DNA of 64,000 bases from Saccharothrix ecbatanensis. Its GTDB lineage: Bacteria > Actinomycetota > Actinomycetes > Mycobacteriales > Pseudonocardiaceae. Numbering within the stretch: position 1 is the stretch's first letter; each line of letters begins with the position of its first letter. Shown here piece after piece: positions 57,084-64,000 of the stretch. Under the pieces are notes generated by a model. It ran no database searches. It was not told the origin of the DNA and was given only the letters and a program-made list of their open reading frames with translations. The translations under genes were made by a program, and so were the position numbers. Location of the stretch: positions 6,262,001-6,326,000 of the forward strand of contig NZ_JACHMO010000001.1 of NCBI RefSeq assembly GCF_014205015.1, in the 5' to 3' direction.

Positions 57084-57839
57084 ATGACCGACGAGAACGG
57101 CCTGCCAACGGAGATCGCGCTGCTCTGGGGGCTGCGTGAGCCGGCGCGACGTGGCCGGAAACCGGCGCTCTCGGTGCCCGACATCACCCGGGCCGCGATC
57201 GAGGTCGCCGACACCGAAGGGCTGGGTGCCGTGTCGATGGCCAGGGTGGCGAAGCAGCTGGGCAACTCGACGATGGCGCTCTACCGGCACGTGAACAGCA
57301 AGGACGAGCTGCTCAAGCTGATGTCCGACGCGGCGTTGAACGACCCGCCGGAGATGCCCGCGGACATCGAGTGGCGCGACGGGTTGACGTTGTGGGCGAA
57401 CAGCGTGTTGGCGACGCTGCGCGAACACCCTTGGTACGCCTCGATCCCGCTGGACGGGCCGCCGATAGGGCCGCGGAACCTGGCGTGGTTCGACTCCGCG
57501 TTGGGTGCTCTGGCCGATACTTCGTTGGAAGAGGCGGAGAAGGTCGGCGTGGTGATGGGGCTGCTGACGTTCGTGCACGGCGAGATTCGGTTGACGGCGG
57601 AGTTGGCGGAGAGCTTCCGGGACAACCCGGAGGCGTTCGGCCGGGCGTACTCGCAGGCGTTGCGACTGGTGGTGGACCCGCGGAAGTTGCCGGCGCTAGG
57701 GCGGGTGGTGGCTGCCGGCGTGTTCGACTTCGACACGCTCTACGACGAGGTCGAGGTGGAGGCCGACTTCCGTTTCGGCCTGAACCTGTACCTGGACGGC
57801 ATAGCCGCCTACCTGGCCCGCCGGGCTGACGTGACCTGA
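57084..57839 (+). CDS. TetR-family regulator with TetR_C_1-type ligand domain
   Basis: 251 residues. HTH (ITRAAIEVADTEGLGAVSMARVAKQLGNSTMALYRHVNSKDELL) followed by the tetracycline-repressor-type C-terminal domain. GTGAGG precedes ATG 57084. Divergent from the DrrAB-like pair, so it should respond to a small hydrophobic molecule exported by that pump. Confidence 0.93.
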   Translation: MTDENGLPTEIALLWGLREPARRGRKPALSVPDITRAAIEVADTEGLGAVSMARVAKQLGNSTMALYRHVNSKDELLKLMSDAALNDPPEMPADIEWRDGLTLWANSVLATLREHPWYASIPLDGPPIGPRNLAWFDSALGALADTSLEEAEKVGVVMGLLTFVHGEIRLTAELAESFRDNPEAFGRAYSQALRLVVDPRKLPALGRVVAAGVFDFDTLYDEVEVEADFRFGLNLYLDGIAAYLARRADVT

Positions 57840-57930
57840 TGGTGCTGCGGTGACCTGGTGTCGTGGTGACCTGGTGCCGTGGTGACCTGGTGCCGTGGTG
57901 ACCTGGGTGCTGCGGTGACCTGATGGTGCT
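57833..57930. repeat. Minisatellite of GACCTGGTGCCGTGGT units
   Basis: Six tandem units of 16-19 bp (GACCTGATGGTGCTGCGGT, then three near-identical 16-mers, then 17- and 19-bp variants) start inside the last codons of the TetR gene and run to the terminator. Every unit carries GGTGACCTG. It looks like slippage growth at the 3' end of the gene. Confidence 0.8.
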
Positions 57931-57958
57931 GCGGGGCCGGTCGGGACCCCGCAGCACC
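57925..57958. terminator. Bidirectional terminator between the TetR and DoxX genes
   Basis: GGTGCTGCGGGG and CCCCGCAGCACC form a perfect 12-bp stem with a 10-base loop. The left arm is part of the last unit of the neighbouring minisatellite. Confidence 0.8.
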
Positions 57959-57964
57959 GCAGGA

Positions 57965-58438
57965 TCACCGCCGGGCGGAGCCGGTCTGCGACACCCGCTG
58001 CCGCACGGGTGCGTCGGCCGACATGATCGCCAGGCCGGCGGTGATCAGGACCAGGTTCTTGACCAGGAACTCGCCGGTGATGGTGAGGAGCAGCGGGTTG
58101 CCCGTCTGGAACGCGACGGACGGCTGCACGACGAGCGTCAAGAGCGTGCCGCACAGGTGGAGCACGACGATCAGCGCTACCCAGCGCAACCGGCGACCCA
58201 CCATCAGGGCGACACCCAACGCCACTTCCACTAGTCCGAGTGCGAACACGAAAGATCGCGGTTCGAGCCAGGGAACAGTTCCGGCGACCAGTTCGCCGAC
58301 CGGCGTGGTGCCGGTGACCTTAAGGGCGCCGAACCACACGAAGACCACGCCAAGCGACCCTCGCAGGAGGGGAATGCTCAACGCCCGCAACGCATTCACA
58401 GGCGCATCCAGACGGGACGAGAACTCGATCATCCACAT
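57965..58438 (-). CDS. DoxX-family membrane protein
   Basis: 157 residues with four membrane helices. SLGVVFVWFGALKVTG at the first helix, VGELVAGTVPWLEPRSFVFALGLVEVALGVALMVGRRLRW, and a conserved C-terminal TGEFLVKNLVLITAGL match DoxX-like proteins, of unsure role (electron transfer or membrane redox in some). ATG 58438 follows AAGGAAG; ATG 58432 is an alternative. A CebR-like palindrome lies about 80 bp upstream. Confidence 0.8.
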   Translation of the reverse strand: MWMIEFSSRLDAPVNALRALSIPLLRGSLGVVFVWFGALKVTGTTPVGELVAGTVPWLEPRSFVFALGLVEVALGVALMVGRRLRWVALIVVLHLCGTLLTLVVQPSVAFQTGNPLLLTITGEFLVKNLVLITAGLAIMSADAPVRQRVSQTGSARR

Positions 58439-58515
58439 CACTTCCTTCGCGAGCGGGACCACGTCGACCCGCACAGGAGGTCGGTCCGTTTCGTGTCCAC
58501 GCTGACCGGAACAGG

Positions 58516-58531
58516 ACTGGGAGCGCTCCCA
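58516..58531. promoter_or_regulatory. CebR-box-like perfect palindrome
   Basis: CTGGGAGCGCTCCCAG is a perfect 16-bp palindrome containing TGGGAGCGCTCCCA, the 14-bp operator of the cellobiose repressor CebR in Streptomyces. It is placed about 80 bp upstream of the DoxX gene, where it would sit in its promoter. Confidence 0.75.
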
Positions 58532-58589
58532 GAACTGTAACGGTAAGGAAACACAATGTGAAGACCCGATTCCAGCCGGCCACAACTAC

Positions 58590-58730
58590 CCGCCCCCGCT
58601 CACCCGCTCACCCCCCCAACCCGCCCCCCCAACCCACCACCCCCAACCCACCACCCGCGACCCGCGACCCGCGACCCACCCCAACCCGCGCCCCACCCCG
58701 CGATCCCCACCCACTTCGCAAGCCCTCCAC
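58590..58730. repeat. C-rich simple repeats (CCCAACCCACCA and CGCGACC types)
   Basis: The plus strand is almost only C, A and a few G, with CCCAACCCACCACC units and three CGCGACC units. On the minus strand this gives G-runs (GGGGGGTTGGG type) that could form G-quadruplexes near the DoxX promoter. Confidence 0.75.
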
Positions 58731-59101
58731 ACCGCGCGCCCTCCAGTCCGGGCTTGCGAGGCTCGTCGCTTGGGCAACGTGAGTCCTCCACCCGGGCGTC
58801 GCGAGTCGCGCGGCGCGGCAGTGTGAAAGTGCCAATGAGTCAGGCGGGTAGGGCGACACTCAGACAGCCATGCCCGGCGCGACTCGCGACTGCCCGGCGC
58901 GACTGCCAGGCGCGGGTCACACCTAAGCCAGGCGCGGGATCGGAATGTGTATCCCAGGGCGCGGTCCAGGGTGTGGGGGCGGGGTCCGGGTCGCGGTCCA
59001 GGGCGTGGCTGGGTCCAAGGCGCGGATGCATGACTCGGGGTCCGGGGCGTGGGCGCAGTCCGGGGCATGGGTCGCCGGTCGGGGTGGTGGCGGCGGTGGC
59101 C

Positions 59102-59219
59102 GTGCGGGTGGTGGCGGCGGCGGTGGCGGCGGCAGTGGCGGCGGCCGTGCGGGTGGTGGCGGCGGCGGCCGTGCGGGTGGTGGCGGCGGCGGCCGTGCGG
59201 GTGGTGGCGGCGGTGGCCA
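59102..59219. repeat. 24-bp minisatellite GTGCGGGTGGTGGCGGCGGCGGCC
   Basis: Copies begin at 59102, 59147, 59171 and 59195, the last three exactly 24 bp apart. In one frame it would encode GRAGGGGG repeats, but this frame has no supporting context. Its GGTGG tracts may form G-quadruplexes. Confidence 0.8.
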
Positions 59220-59343
59220 TGGGGTGCGGGTGGCCACGGCGGGTGGGCAGTGGGGGTGGGTGGTCGTGGGGGTCGGGTTTCGGCGGTCCGCTTCTCTCAA
59301 CCGAGGTACGGGAACAGTGTTTCCGTACATTTTCGGCCGATGA

Positions 59344-61473
59344 TCACCCAATCGTGTCCGGCAAACCCGTAGAAAACTCGCCCGCCGCCACCGGCGCCCC
59401 GAAAAGGCTCCCCATGGCAGCCACCGCACCCGCCGCACGCCACCACTCCGCCTGCTCCTCCGTCTCCACCCCATCCACCAAAACCCGCACCCCCGCCGCC
59501 CGCACCAACTCCACCAACCCGGCCAAGTACTCCGCCTCACCCCGCGCCTGCCGCCCCACCAACCGCGACGCCACCCGCACCGACCCGACCCGCAACTCCG
59601 ACGCCGCCGCCAAGTCGTCCGGCCCCAACCCGAACTCCTCCAACGAAACCCCGACCCCCAGCTCGGCCAACACCGTCAAGTTGTCCACGGCGTCCGACTC
59701 CGCCAACACCGCCACCGGCATCCCCACCACGAGCCGCGACGCCGCCAACCCCGTGTCGTCCAACACCCGCCGCACCCGCCGGACCAGGTCACCGTCGCAC
59801 GACTGATGCCTGGTCAACCCCACGTGCAACGGCACCGCGAACCCGGACGCACCCCACCAACCCACCTGACCGCAAGCCGTCGCCAACCGCCACTCGCCCA
59901 ACGGCAGGATCAGCCCCGTCCGCTCCGCCAACCCGACGCAACCGGCGTGATCCAGCGACCCTTCACCACGATCCCAGTGCAACCGCGCCGCAACCCCCGC
60001 CAACGCACGCCCGGCCAACCCCACCACCGGCTGGTACCGCACGCCGATCTCCCCGTGCTCCCAAGCCCCCGGCATGGCCACGGCCAGCGCGTCCACCCGC
60101 CGATCACTCGCATCCTGCCCGTGGTGGAACAACTCCCACTGCCCGCGCCGACGCGACTTCGCCCGCCGCAACGCCTGCTCCGCCGCACGCATCACGTTCG
60201 CCGGCTCCCACTCGGCCGGCGGCCGACGCACCACGCCCACGCTCACCGACACGGCCAGCCCGCAGTCGTCGAAGTACACCGGCTCCGCCAGCTCCCGGTT
60301 GATCTCGGCGACGATCGTCCCGACATCCGGCGTGCCGACCGCGTTCTCCACCAGGATGCCGAACTCGTCACCCTCGAACCGGGCGATCATCGCCTTCTCC
60401 CGCGCCATAACGGCCTTCAACCGCTGCGCCACGTGCACCAGCAGCCGCTCGCCGGTCCGCCGCCCGAGGCTGTTGCACACCATCCCGAACGCGTCCACGT
60501 CAAGGTGGAACAACGTCACCCCGCGCACCGGATCCGCCCGCCGCAGCGCACTCTCCAGGTACGTGCTGAAGTACTGCCGGTTCGGCAACCCGGTCGACAC
60601 GTCGTGCAGCGCCTGCCGGTTCAGCTCCGACTGCAACAGCATCAGCTCGGTGCCGTCCTCGATCACGGCCACGAAGTGCCCCGGCTGGTCGTCCGCCCCG
60701 CGCAGCAACGACACCGTCAACGAGATCCGCGCGACGTCGCCGTCCTTGCGCAGCAACCGCTGCGGCTGCCGGACCCGTTCCTGACCGCCCTCGACCAACG
60801 CCTGCAACGCCCGACCCAGCACCTTCACCGAATCCGGGTGCACCAGGTCCAGCAGCGCGAAGCCCGTCAGCTCCTCCGTCGTGTACCCGAGGATGTCGCC
60901 GATCGCCGCGTTCGCCCGCACCAGCTTCCCGTCCAGGTCCACCACCAGGATCCCGCTGGACGACGAAGTGGCGACCTCCTCGAACCGCGCCTCGCTCTCC
61001 TTCAGGTTCCACTGCGCGTCGCGGACCGCCTTCAGCATCGACAGCTGCATCGACTCCTGCTGCTCGAACACCGCACGCCTGCCGGCCGCCAGGAACCCGC
61101 ACGCCAACGACCCCAACGCGGACACGATCCGCGACGCGTAACGCTCGACGGGCTGGAACTCGGGCAGCGCGAGAAGCCCCTTCCCGAGCACCTCGGCGGT
61201 GACGCGCAGGCCGTCCTCGCCTACGTACCCGAGCCCGACCAGCCGTTCACCGAGCCGCTCGACCGCCCGCTCCGCCCCCGAACCGGCGGAAGGCTCGGCG
61301 TGCAGCACCGCGCACAGCTCGTCCAACCGGTCGCTCAATTCGCGGTCGAGTTCGTCCCTCGTCAGCGGAACGACTACGGCGCCGCTGAGCAGGTACGACC
61401 ACTTCCGCGCAAGGAGTTCCCGACCACGACCGGGTGGTGGCGTGGCCTCTGGTCTTCGACTGGGGTACGGCAT
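59344..61473 (-). CDS. PAS-GGDEF-EAL protein with degenerate EAL domain
   Basis: 709 residues, soluble. Helical N-terminal sensor region (1-155), PAS domain (about 160-285, SSSSGILVVDLDGKLVRANAAIGDILGYTTEEL), GGDEF domain (about 290-450) with RFEGDEF, where the first Gly of GGDEF is Glu, and an EAL-like domain (about 460-700). In the EAL part the EALLRW string is GVAARLHW, the DDFGTG loop is LEEFGLG and the catalytic Lys position is lost (VASRLV). Phosphodiesterase activity is therefore unlikely; diguanylate cyclase activity is possible but uncertain with EGDEF. It may act as a c-di-GMP sensor or effector. Alone in its transcription unit, as far as seen. Confidence 0.9.
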   Translation of the reverse strand: MPYPSRRPEATPPPGRGRELLARKWSYLLSGAVVVPLTRDELDRELSDRLDELCAVLHAEPSAGSGAERAVERLGERLVGLGYVGEDGLRVTAEVLGKGLLALPEFQPVERYASRIVSALGSLACGFLAAGRRAVFEQQESMQLSMLKAVRDAQWNLKESEARFEEVATSSSSGILVVDLDGKLVRANAAIGDILGYTTEELTGFALLDLVHPDSVKVLGRALQALVEGGQERVRQPQRLLRKDGDVARISLTVSLLRGADDQPGHFVAVIEDGTELMLLQSELNRQALHDVSTGLPNRQYFSTYLESALRRADPVRGVTLFHLDVDAFGMVCNSLGRRTGERLLVHVAQRLKAVMAREKAMIARFEGDEFGILVENAVGTPDVGTIVAEINRELAEPVYFDDCGLAVSVSVGVVRRPPAEWEPANVMRAAEQALRRAKSRRRGQWELFHHGQDASDRRVDALAVAMPGAWEHGEIGVRYQPVVGLAGRALAGVAARLHWDRGEGSLDHAGCVGLAERTGLILPLGEWRLATACGQVGWWGASGFAVPLHVGLTRHQSCDGDLVRRVRRVLDDTGLAASRLVVGMPVAVLAESDAVDNLTVLAELGVGVSLEEFGLGPDDLAAASELRVGSVRVASRLVGRQARGEAEYLAGLVELVRAAGVRVLVDGVETEEQAEWWRAAGAVAAMGSLFGAPVAAGEFSTGLPDTIG

Positions 61474-61601
61474 TCCCGTTGCCCTGCTCCGATATAGAGG
61501 ATCGGCGGAAGCTTACCCACCCCCCACTGGCCAACACTCGACCGGACGTGTGAACCGCTGGTGTGAATCGGAATCGGCACGGGTGACTTTCCGTCATGTA
61601 T

Positions 61602-62417
61602 TCAGGACTTTCGCCCGACCCCCGCGTAGACCAGCATGTTCATCCCCGGTTCGGAGGCGATATCGGCAGGTCCGGCGGGGTGCCACTCACCGCAGCCGAC
61701 CAGTCCCGGTTCGACCAGTCCGAAGCCGTCGAACAACCGCGTCACCTCGGCATGGGAACGCAGGTTCACCTGATCAGGGCTTTTGCTCCGCTTGATCACG
61801 TCGGTCGCCTCGGTCAGGTTCTCGCCCTGGTGGTCCCCGGTGACGTGGGTGATCGCCAGGAAGCTGCCGGGCGCCAGCGCGTCCCGGTACCGGGCCAGCA
61901 GCCCCAGCGGGTCCGACTCGTCCGGCACCCAGTGCAGCATCAGCAGCATGAGCAGGCCGACGGGCTGGTCGAAGTCCAGCAGCCGACGCGCCTCGTCGCT
62001 GCCCAGGATCGCCTCCGGGTCACGCATGTCGGCCTGCACGACGGCCGCGTTGTCGTTCCCGACCAGCATCAACTCGCTGTGCGCCACCGCCACGGGATCA
62101 CGGTCGACGTAGAGGACGCGGCACTCGGGTGCCTCGGCCTGGGCGACCTCGTGCACGTTGCCGACGGTCGGGATGCCGGAGCCGATGTCGAGGAACTGCC
62201 GCACGCCCTGGCCCGCCATGTACCGGACCACGCGGCCGAGGAACTTGCGGTTGACGCGGGCCGCGTTGCGGAGTCCGGGCATGGCGGTCTCGATCTGCTC
62301 GCCGACGGCGCGGTCGACCGCGAAGTTGTGCCCGCCACCCAACATGTAGTCGTAGGTGCGCGCCATGCTCGGCACGGAAACATCCACGCCCGATGGAATC
62401 CATTGGCTTTGGGTCAT
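61602..62417 (-). CDS. DUF574-type SAM-dependent methyltransferase
   Basis: 271 residues from ATG 62417 (GTG 62429 also in frame). IPSGVDVSVPSMARTYDYMLGG and NFAVDRA at the start, FLDIGSGIPT as the SAM motif I, YVDRDPVAVAHS as motif II and the DMRDP motif are all hallmarks of DUF574, a family greatly expanded in actinomycetes with mostly unknown substrates. Divergent from the P450 gene. Confidence 0.93.
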   Translation of the reverse strand: MTQSQWIPSGVDVSVPSMARTYDYMLGGGHNFAVDRAVGEQIETAMPGLRNAARVNRKFLGRVVRYMAGQGVRQFLDIGSGIPTVGNVHEVAQAEAPECRVLYVDRDPVAVAHSELMLVGNDNAAVVQADMRDPEAILGSDEARRLLDFDQPVGLLMLLMLHWVPDESDPLGLLARYRDALAPGSFLAITHVTGDHQGENLTEATDVIKRSKSPDQVNLRSHAEVTRLFDGFGLVEPGLVGCGEWHPAGPADIASEPGMNMLVYAGVGRKS

Positions 62418-62479
62418 CTCTGCGGACACCTCTCCACTTTCTCGAACCGATGAGAGTACCGATCGGCCGAACGCGTGAT

Positions 62480-62495
62480 CACTGAACCATCAGTG
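62480..62495. promoter_or_regulatory. Inverted repeat CACTGA-ACCA-TCAGTG
   Basis: Perfect 6-bp arms in the 167-bp divergent region between the methyltransferase and P450 genes. An operator is plausible; the regulator is not in view. Confidence 0.45.
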
Positions 62496-62584
62496 TGACA
62501 CCAACCCACCCGATCGGGCCTGTCTATGTCAACCGACCGAGTCCTATTGTGGGCCGTCCCTTTCGGCCACCGACGGGAGCAGGT

Positions 62585-63895
62585 ATGGGTGTCCCGGTGG
62601 CTCCTGGCCGCCTGCCGTTTCTCGGGCACACCCTGGAGATGGTGCGCCGGCGGCACGAGTTCACCTCATCACTGCGCGATCACGGTGATGTGGTACGTGT
62701 CGATCTCGGCCCGATGGAGACGCATTTCGTGACCAGTCCCCGACTCGCGCACCAAGTGCTGGTCACCGACGGCGCGCTTTTCCGCAAAGGTGCGATGTTC
62801 GACAAGTTCCAACCGTATCTCGGCAACGGTGTGATGCTCTCCAACGGCGCGTTCCACCTGCGGCAGCGGCGGATGATGCAGCCCGCGTTCCACCGTGACC
62901 GCATCGACGGGTACGCGCGGACGATGGCGCGCGCCGCCGCCGCGTTGACGTCGTCGTGGGCTCCCGGCGAGGTCCGGGTGGTCGAGGACGACATGCAGGG
63001 CCTGGCGGTCACGGTCGTCGGCGATGCGTTGTTCTCCGCGGAGTTGGGGCAGCGGGCGGTAGCCGAGGTTCGGCGGTCGATCTTCGTGGTGATCAAGCAG
63101 GGCATGGTGCGGGCGTTGTCGCCGTCGTTCGTTGAACGGCTGCCGCTGCCGGGGAACCGGGAGTTCGACCGGGCCATCGCACGGATGCGCGCGATCGTGC
63201 TGGAGGTCATCGCGAGCCGGCGGGCGGACGCTGAGGACCACGGTGACCTGTTGTCGAAGTTGTTGCTGGCACAGGACGACACCGGCGCGAGCATGACCGA
63301 CCGGCAGCTGTACGACGAGGTGCTGACCCTGCTCACGGCGGGGATCGAGACCACGGCGTTGGCGCTGGCCTGGGCGTTCCACGAGATCGCCGAGCACCCG
63401 GACGTCGAGGAGCGGGTTGTCGCCGAGATCGACGAGGTGCTGGGCGGGCGTCCGGTCACTTTCGCGGACGTGCCGAAGTTGACGTACACGGCGGCGGTGG
63501 TCAACGAGGTGCTGCGGATGTACCCGGTGTGGATCCTGATGCGCCGGAGCACCGCGCCCGTCGACCTGGGCGGGGTGGAGTTACCGGCGGGCGCCGAGGT
63601 GATCGTGAGTCCGCACGCGCTGCACCACGACCCGGCGTCCTTCCCCGAGCCGCACCAGTTCGACCCGGACCGGTGGACCTCTTCCGCCGACGTGCCTCGC
63701 GGCGCGTTCGTCCCGTTCGGGGCCGGCACGCGGCAGTGCATGGGCAACGTGTTCGCCCAGACCGAGGTCGTGATCACCCTGGCCACCGTGCTCTCGCGGT
63801 GGCGGCTCGTCCCTGTGCCCGGCAAACCCGTGCGCACCAAGTTCACGTCCGCCGCCTACCCCAGCGGTCTGCTCATGACAGCCGTTCCCCGCTAA
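62585..63895 (+). CDS. Cytochrome P450
   Basis: 436 residues from ATG 62585 (GGGAGCAGG 4-5 bases upstream); a GTG at 62495 would add 30 unconserved residues. I-helix AGIETTA, ExxR EVLR, PERF-like FDPDRW, haem loop FGAGTRQCMG with ligand Cys385. The order and strings such as GVMLSNGAFHLRQRRMMQPAFH resemble bacterial P450s of the pentalenene-oxygenase/CYP4-like group. Oxidises a lipid or terpenoid-like substrate; redox partner not in view. A secreted protein gene follows 40 bp later. Confidence 0.94.
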   Translation: MGVPVAPGRLPFLGHTLEMVRRRHEFTSSLRDHGDVVRVDLGPMETHFVTSPRLAHQVLVTDGALFRKGAMFDKFQPYLGNGVMLSNGAFHLRQRRMMQPAFHRDRIDGYARTMARAAAALTSSWAPGEVRVVEDDMQGLAVTVVGDALFSAELGQRAVAEVRRSIFVVIKQGMVRALSPSFVERLPLPGNREFDRAIARMRAIVLEVIASRRADAEDHGDLLSKLLLAQDDTGASMTDRQLYDEVLTLLTAGIETTALALAWAFHEIAEHPDVEERVVAEIDEVLGGRPVTFADVPKLTYTAAVVNEVLRMYPVWILMRRSTAPVDLGGVELPAGAEVIVSPHALHHDPASFPEPHQFDPDRWTSSADVPRGAFVPFGAGTRQCMGNVFAQTEVVITLATVLSRWRLVPVPGKPVRTKFTSAAYPSGLLMTAVPR

Positions 63896-63935
63896 CGCGG
63901 ATCTCAGCGGCTCACACACAGGAGGTTGTTCAGTC

Positions 63936-64000
63936 GTGCGTTGGTCGCGTTTCCGGTTGGGTGCTGTCGCACTGCTCGTCGCGGTGGCGGGTCTCCTGCC
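63936..64000 (+). CDS. Start of a secreted protein (signal peptide only)
   Basis: GTG at 63936 with AGGAGG 10 bases upstream, then RWSRFRLGAVALLVAVAGLL, a basic-hydrophobic signal peptide. The open frame leaves the window after 21 residues. Probably co-transcribed with the P450; no function can be given. Confidence 0.75.
   Translation, partial: MRWSRFRLGAVALLVAVAGLL

Larger units (their letters stand above)
58559..59343. other. Low-complexity gene-free interval
   Basis: Nearly 800 bp of GC-biased simple sequence: a C-rich tract at the left, degenerate GGCGCGACT/CCAGGGCG motifs in the middle, and a Gly-codon-like minisatellite at the right. Several frames stay open across it only because of the repeats; none has a ribosome-binding site and domain that convince me. 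Confidence 0.75.

Noticed and set aside
59102..59219. CRISPR array
   Set aside because: Repeats are directly abutting with no unique spacers, and no cas genes are present.
58945..59343. Gly-rich 132-residue protein
   Set aside because: Almost wholly made by the 24-bp minisatellite; no ribosome-binding site, signal or conserved part.

Overview
The DNA is very GC-rich, with GTG starts, overlapping stop/start codons and actinobacterial protein families throughout: modular type I PKS, PAS-GGDEF-EAL, a DUF574 methyltransferase and NarL-type two-component pairs. I read it as the chromosome of a filamentous actinomycete, probably of the order Pseudonocardiales. The order is an inference from protein flavour; no rRNA or tRNA gene is present to test it.

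Layout. (1) 1-8530, minus strand: two consecutive modular PKS proteins. The first-acting one is a complete KS-AT-DH-KR-ACP module with a methylmalonyl-type AT. The next starts KS-AT(malonyl type)-DH and leaves the window. (2) 9277-23227, minus strand: an unusual gene cluster in which PstC, PstA and PstB are interleaved with three PstS-like proteins, a WxL-type surface protein, a WxL-interacting-type (DUF916) protein, two proteins carrying a repeated two-cysteine domain, an LASTG wall-anchor protein, and a sortase-fold protein that has lost its catalytic His and Cys. This is the best candidate in the window for an undescribed system. (3) 23412-28070: a DUF1508-like protein, a histidine kinase/response regulator pair, a DUF2306 membrane protein, and a flavin monooxygenase divergent from an ArsR regulator. 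(4) 28122-38775: a complete L-rhamnose utilisation locus, with an ABC importer on the minus strand, its LacI-type regulator, and isomerase, aldolase/dehydrogenase and kinase on the plus strand. Matching LacI-type operators lie in its promoters. (5) 38827-50496: secreted GH30-type glycanase, sugar ABC importer with a DUF624 protein, 2-hydroxyacid dehydrogenase, heparinase-like lyase and a DeoR/LacI hybrid regulator. This looks like plant or exopolysaccharide use and may feed rhamnose to region 4. (6) 50700-58438: mixed genes, including a decayed Sfp-type phosphopantetheinyl transferase, a TetR regulator with a clear operator, a transposase-derived protein without its catalytic aspartates, an amidohydrolase, and a drug-efflux ABC pair divergent from its TetR regulator. 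(7) 58516-59343: an isolated CebR-like operator and GC-rich minisatellites. (8) 59344-64000: a PAS-GGDEF-degenerate-EAL protein, a DUF574 methyltransferase, a cytochrome P450 and the start of a secreted protein.

How they may work together. The two PKS proteins act in series, 8530 to 3032 then 2978 leftwards. The pst-WxL cluster probably builds a wall-associated solute-capture layer around a Pst-type importer; PHO-box-like repeats at its head agree with phosphate control. Regions 4 and 5 form a polysaccharide-to-rhamnose catabolic zone controlled by LacI and DeoR family repressors.

Functions are assigned from motifs read by eye. No database search, structure prediction or promoter calculation was run.
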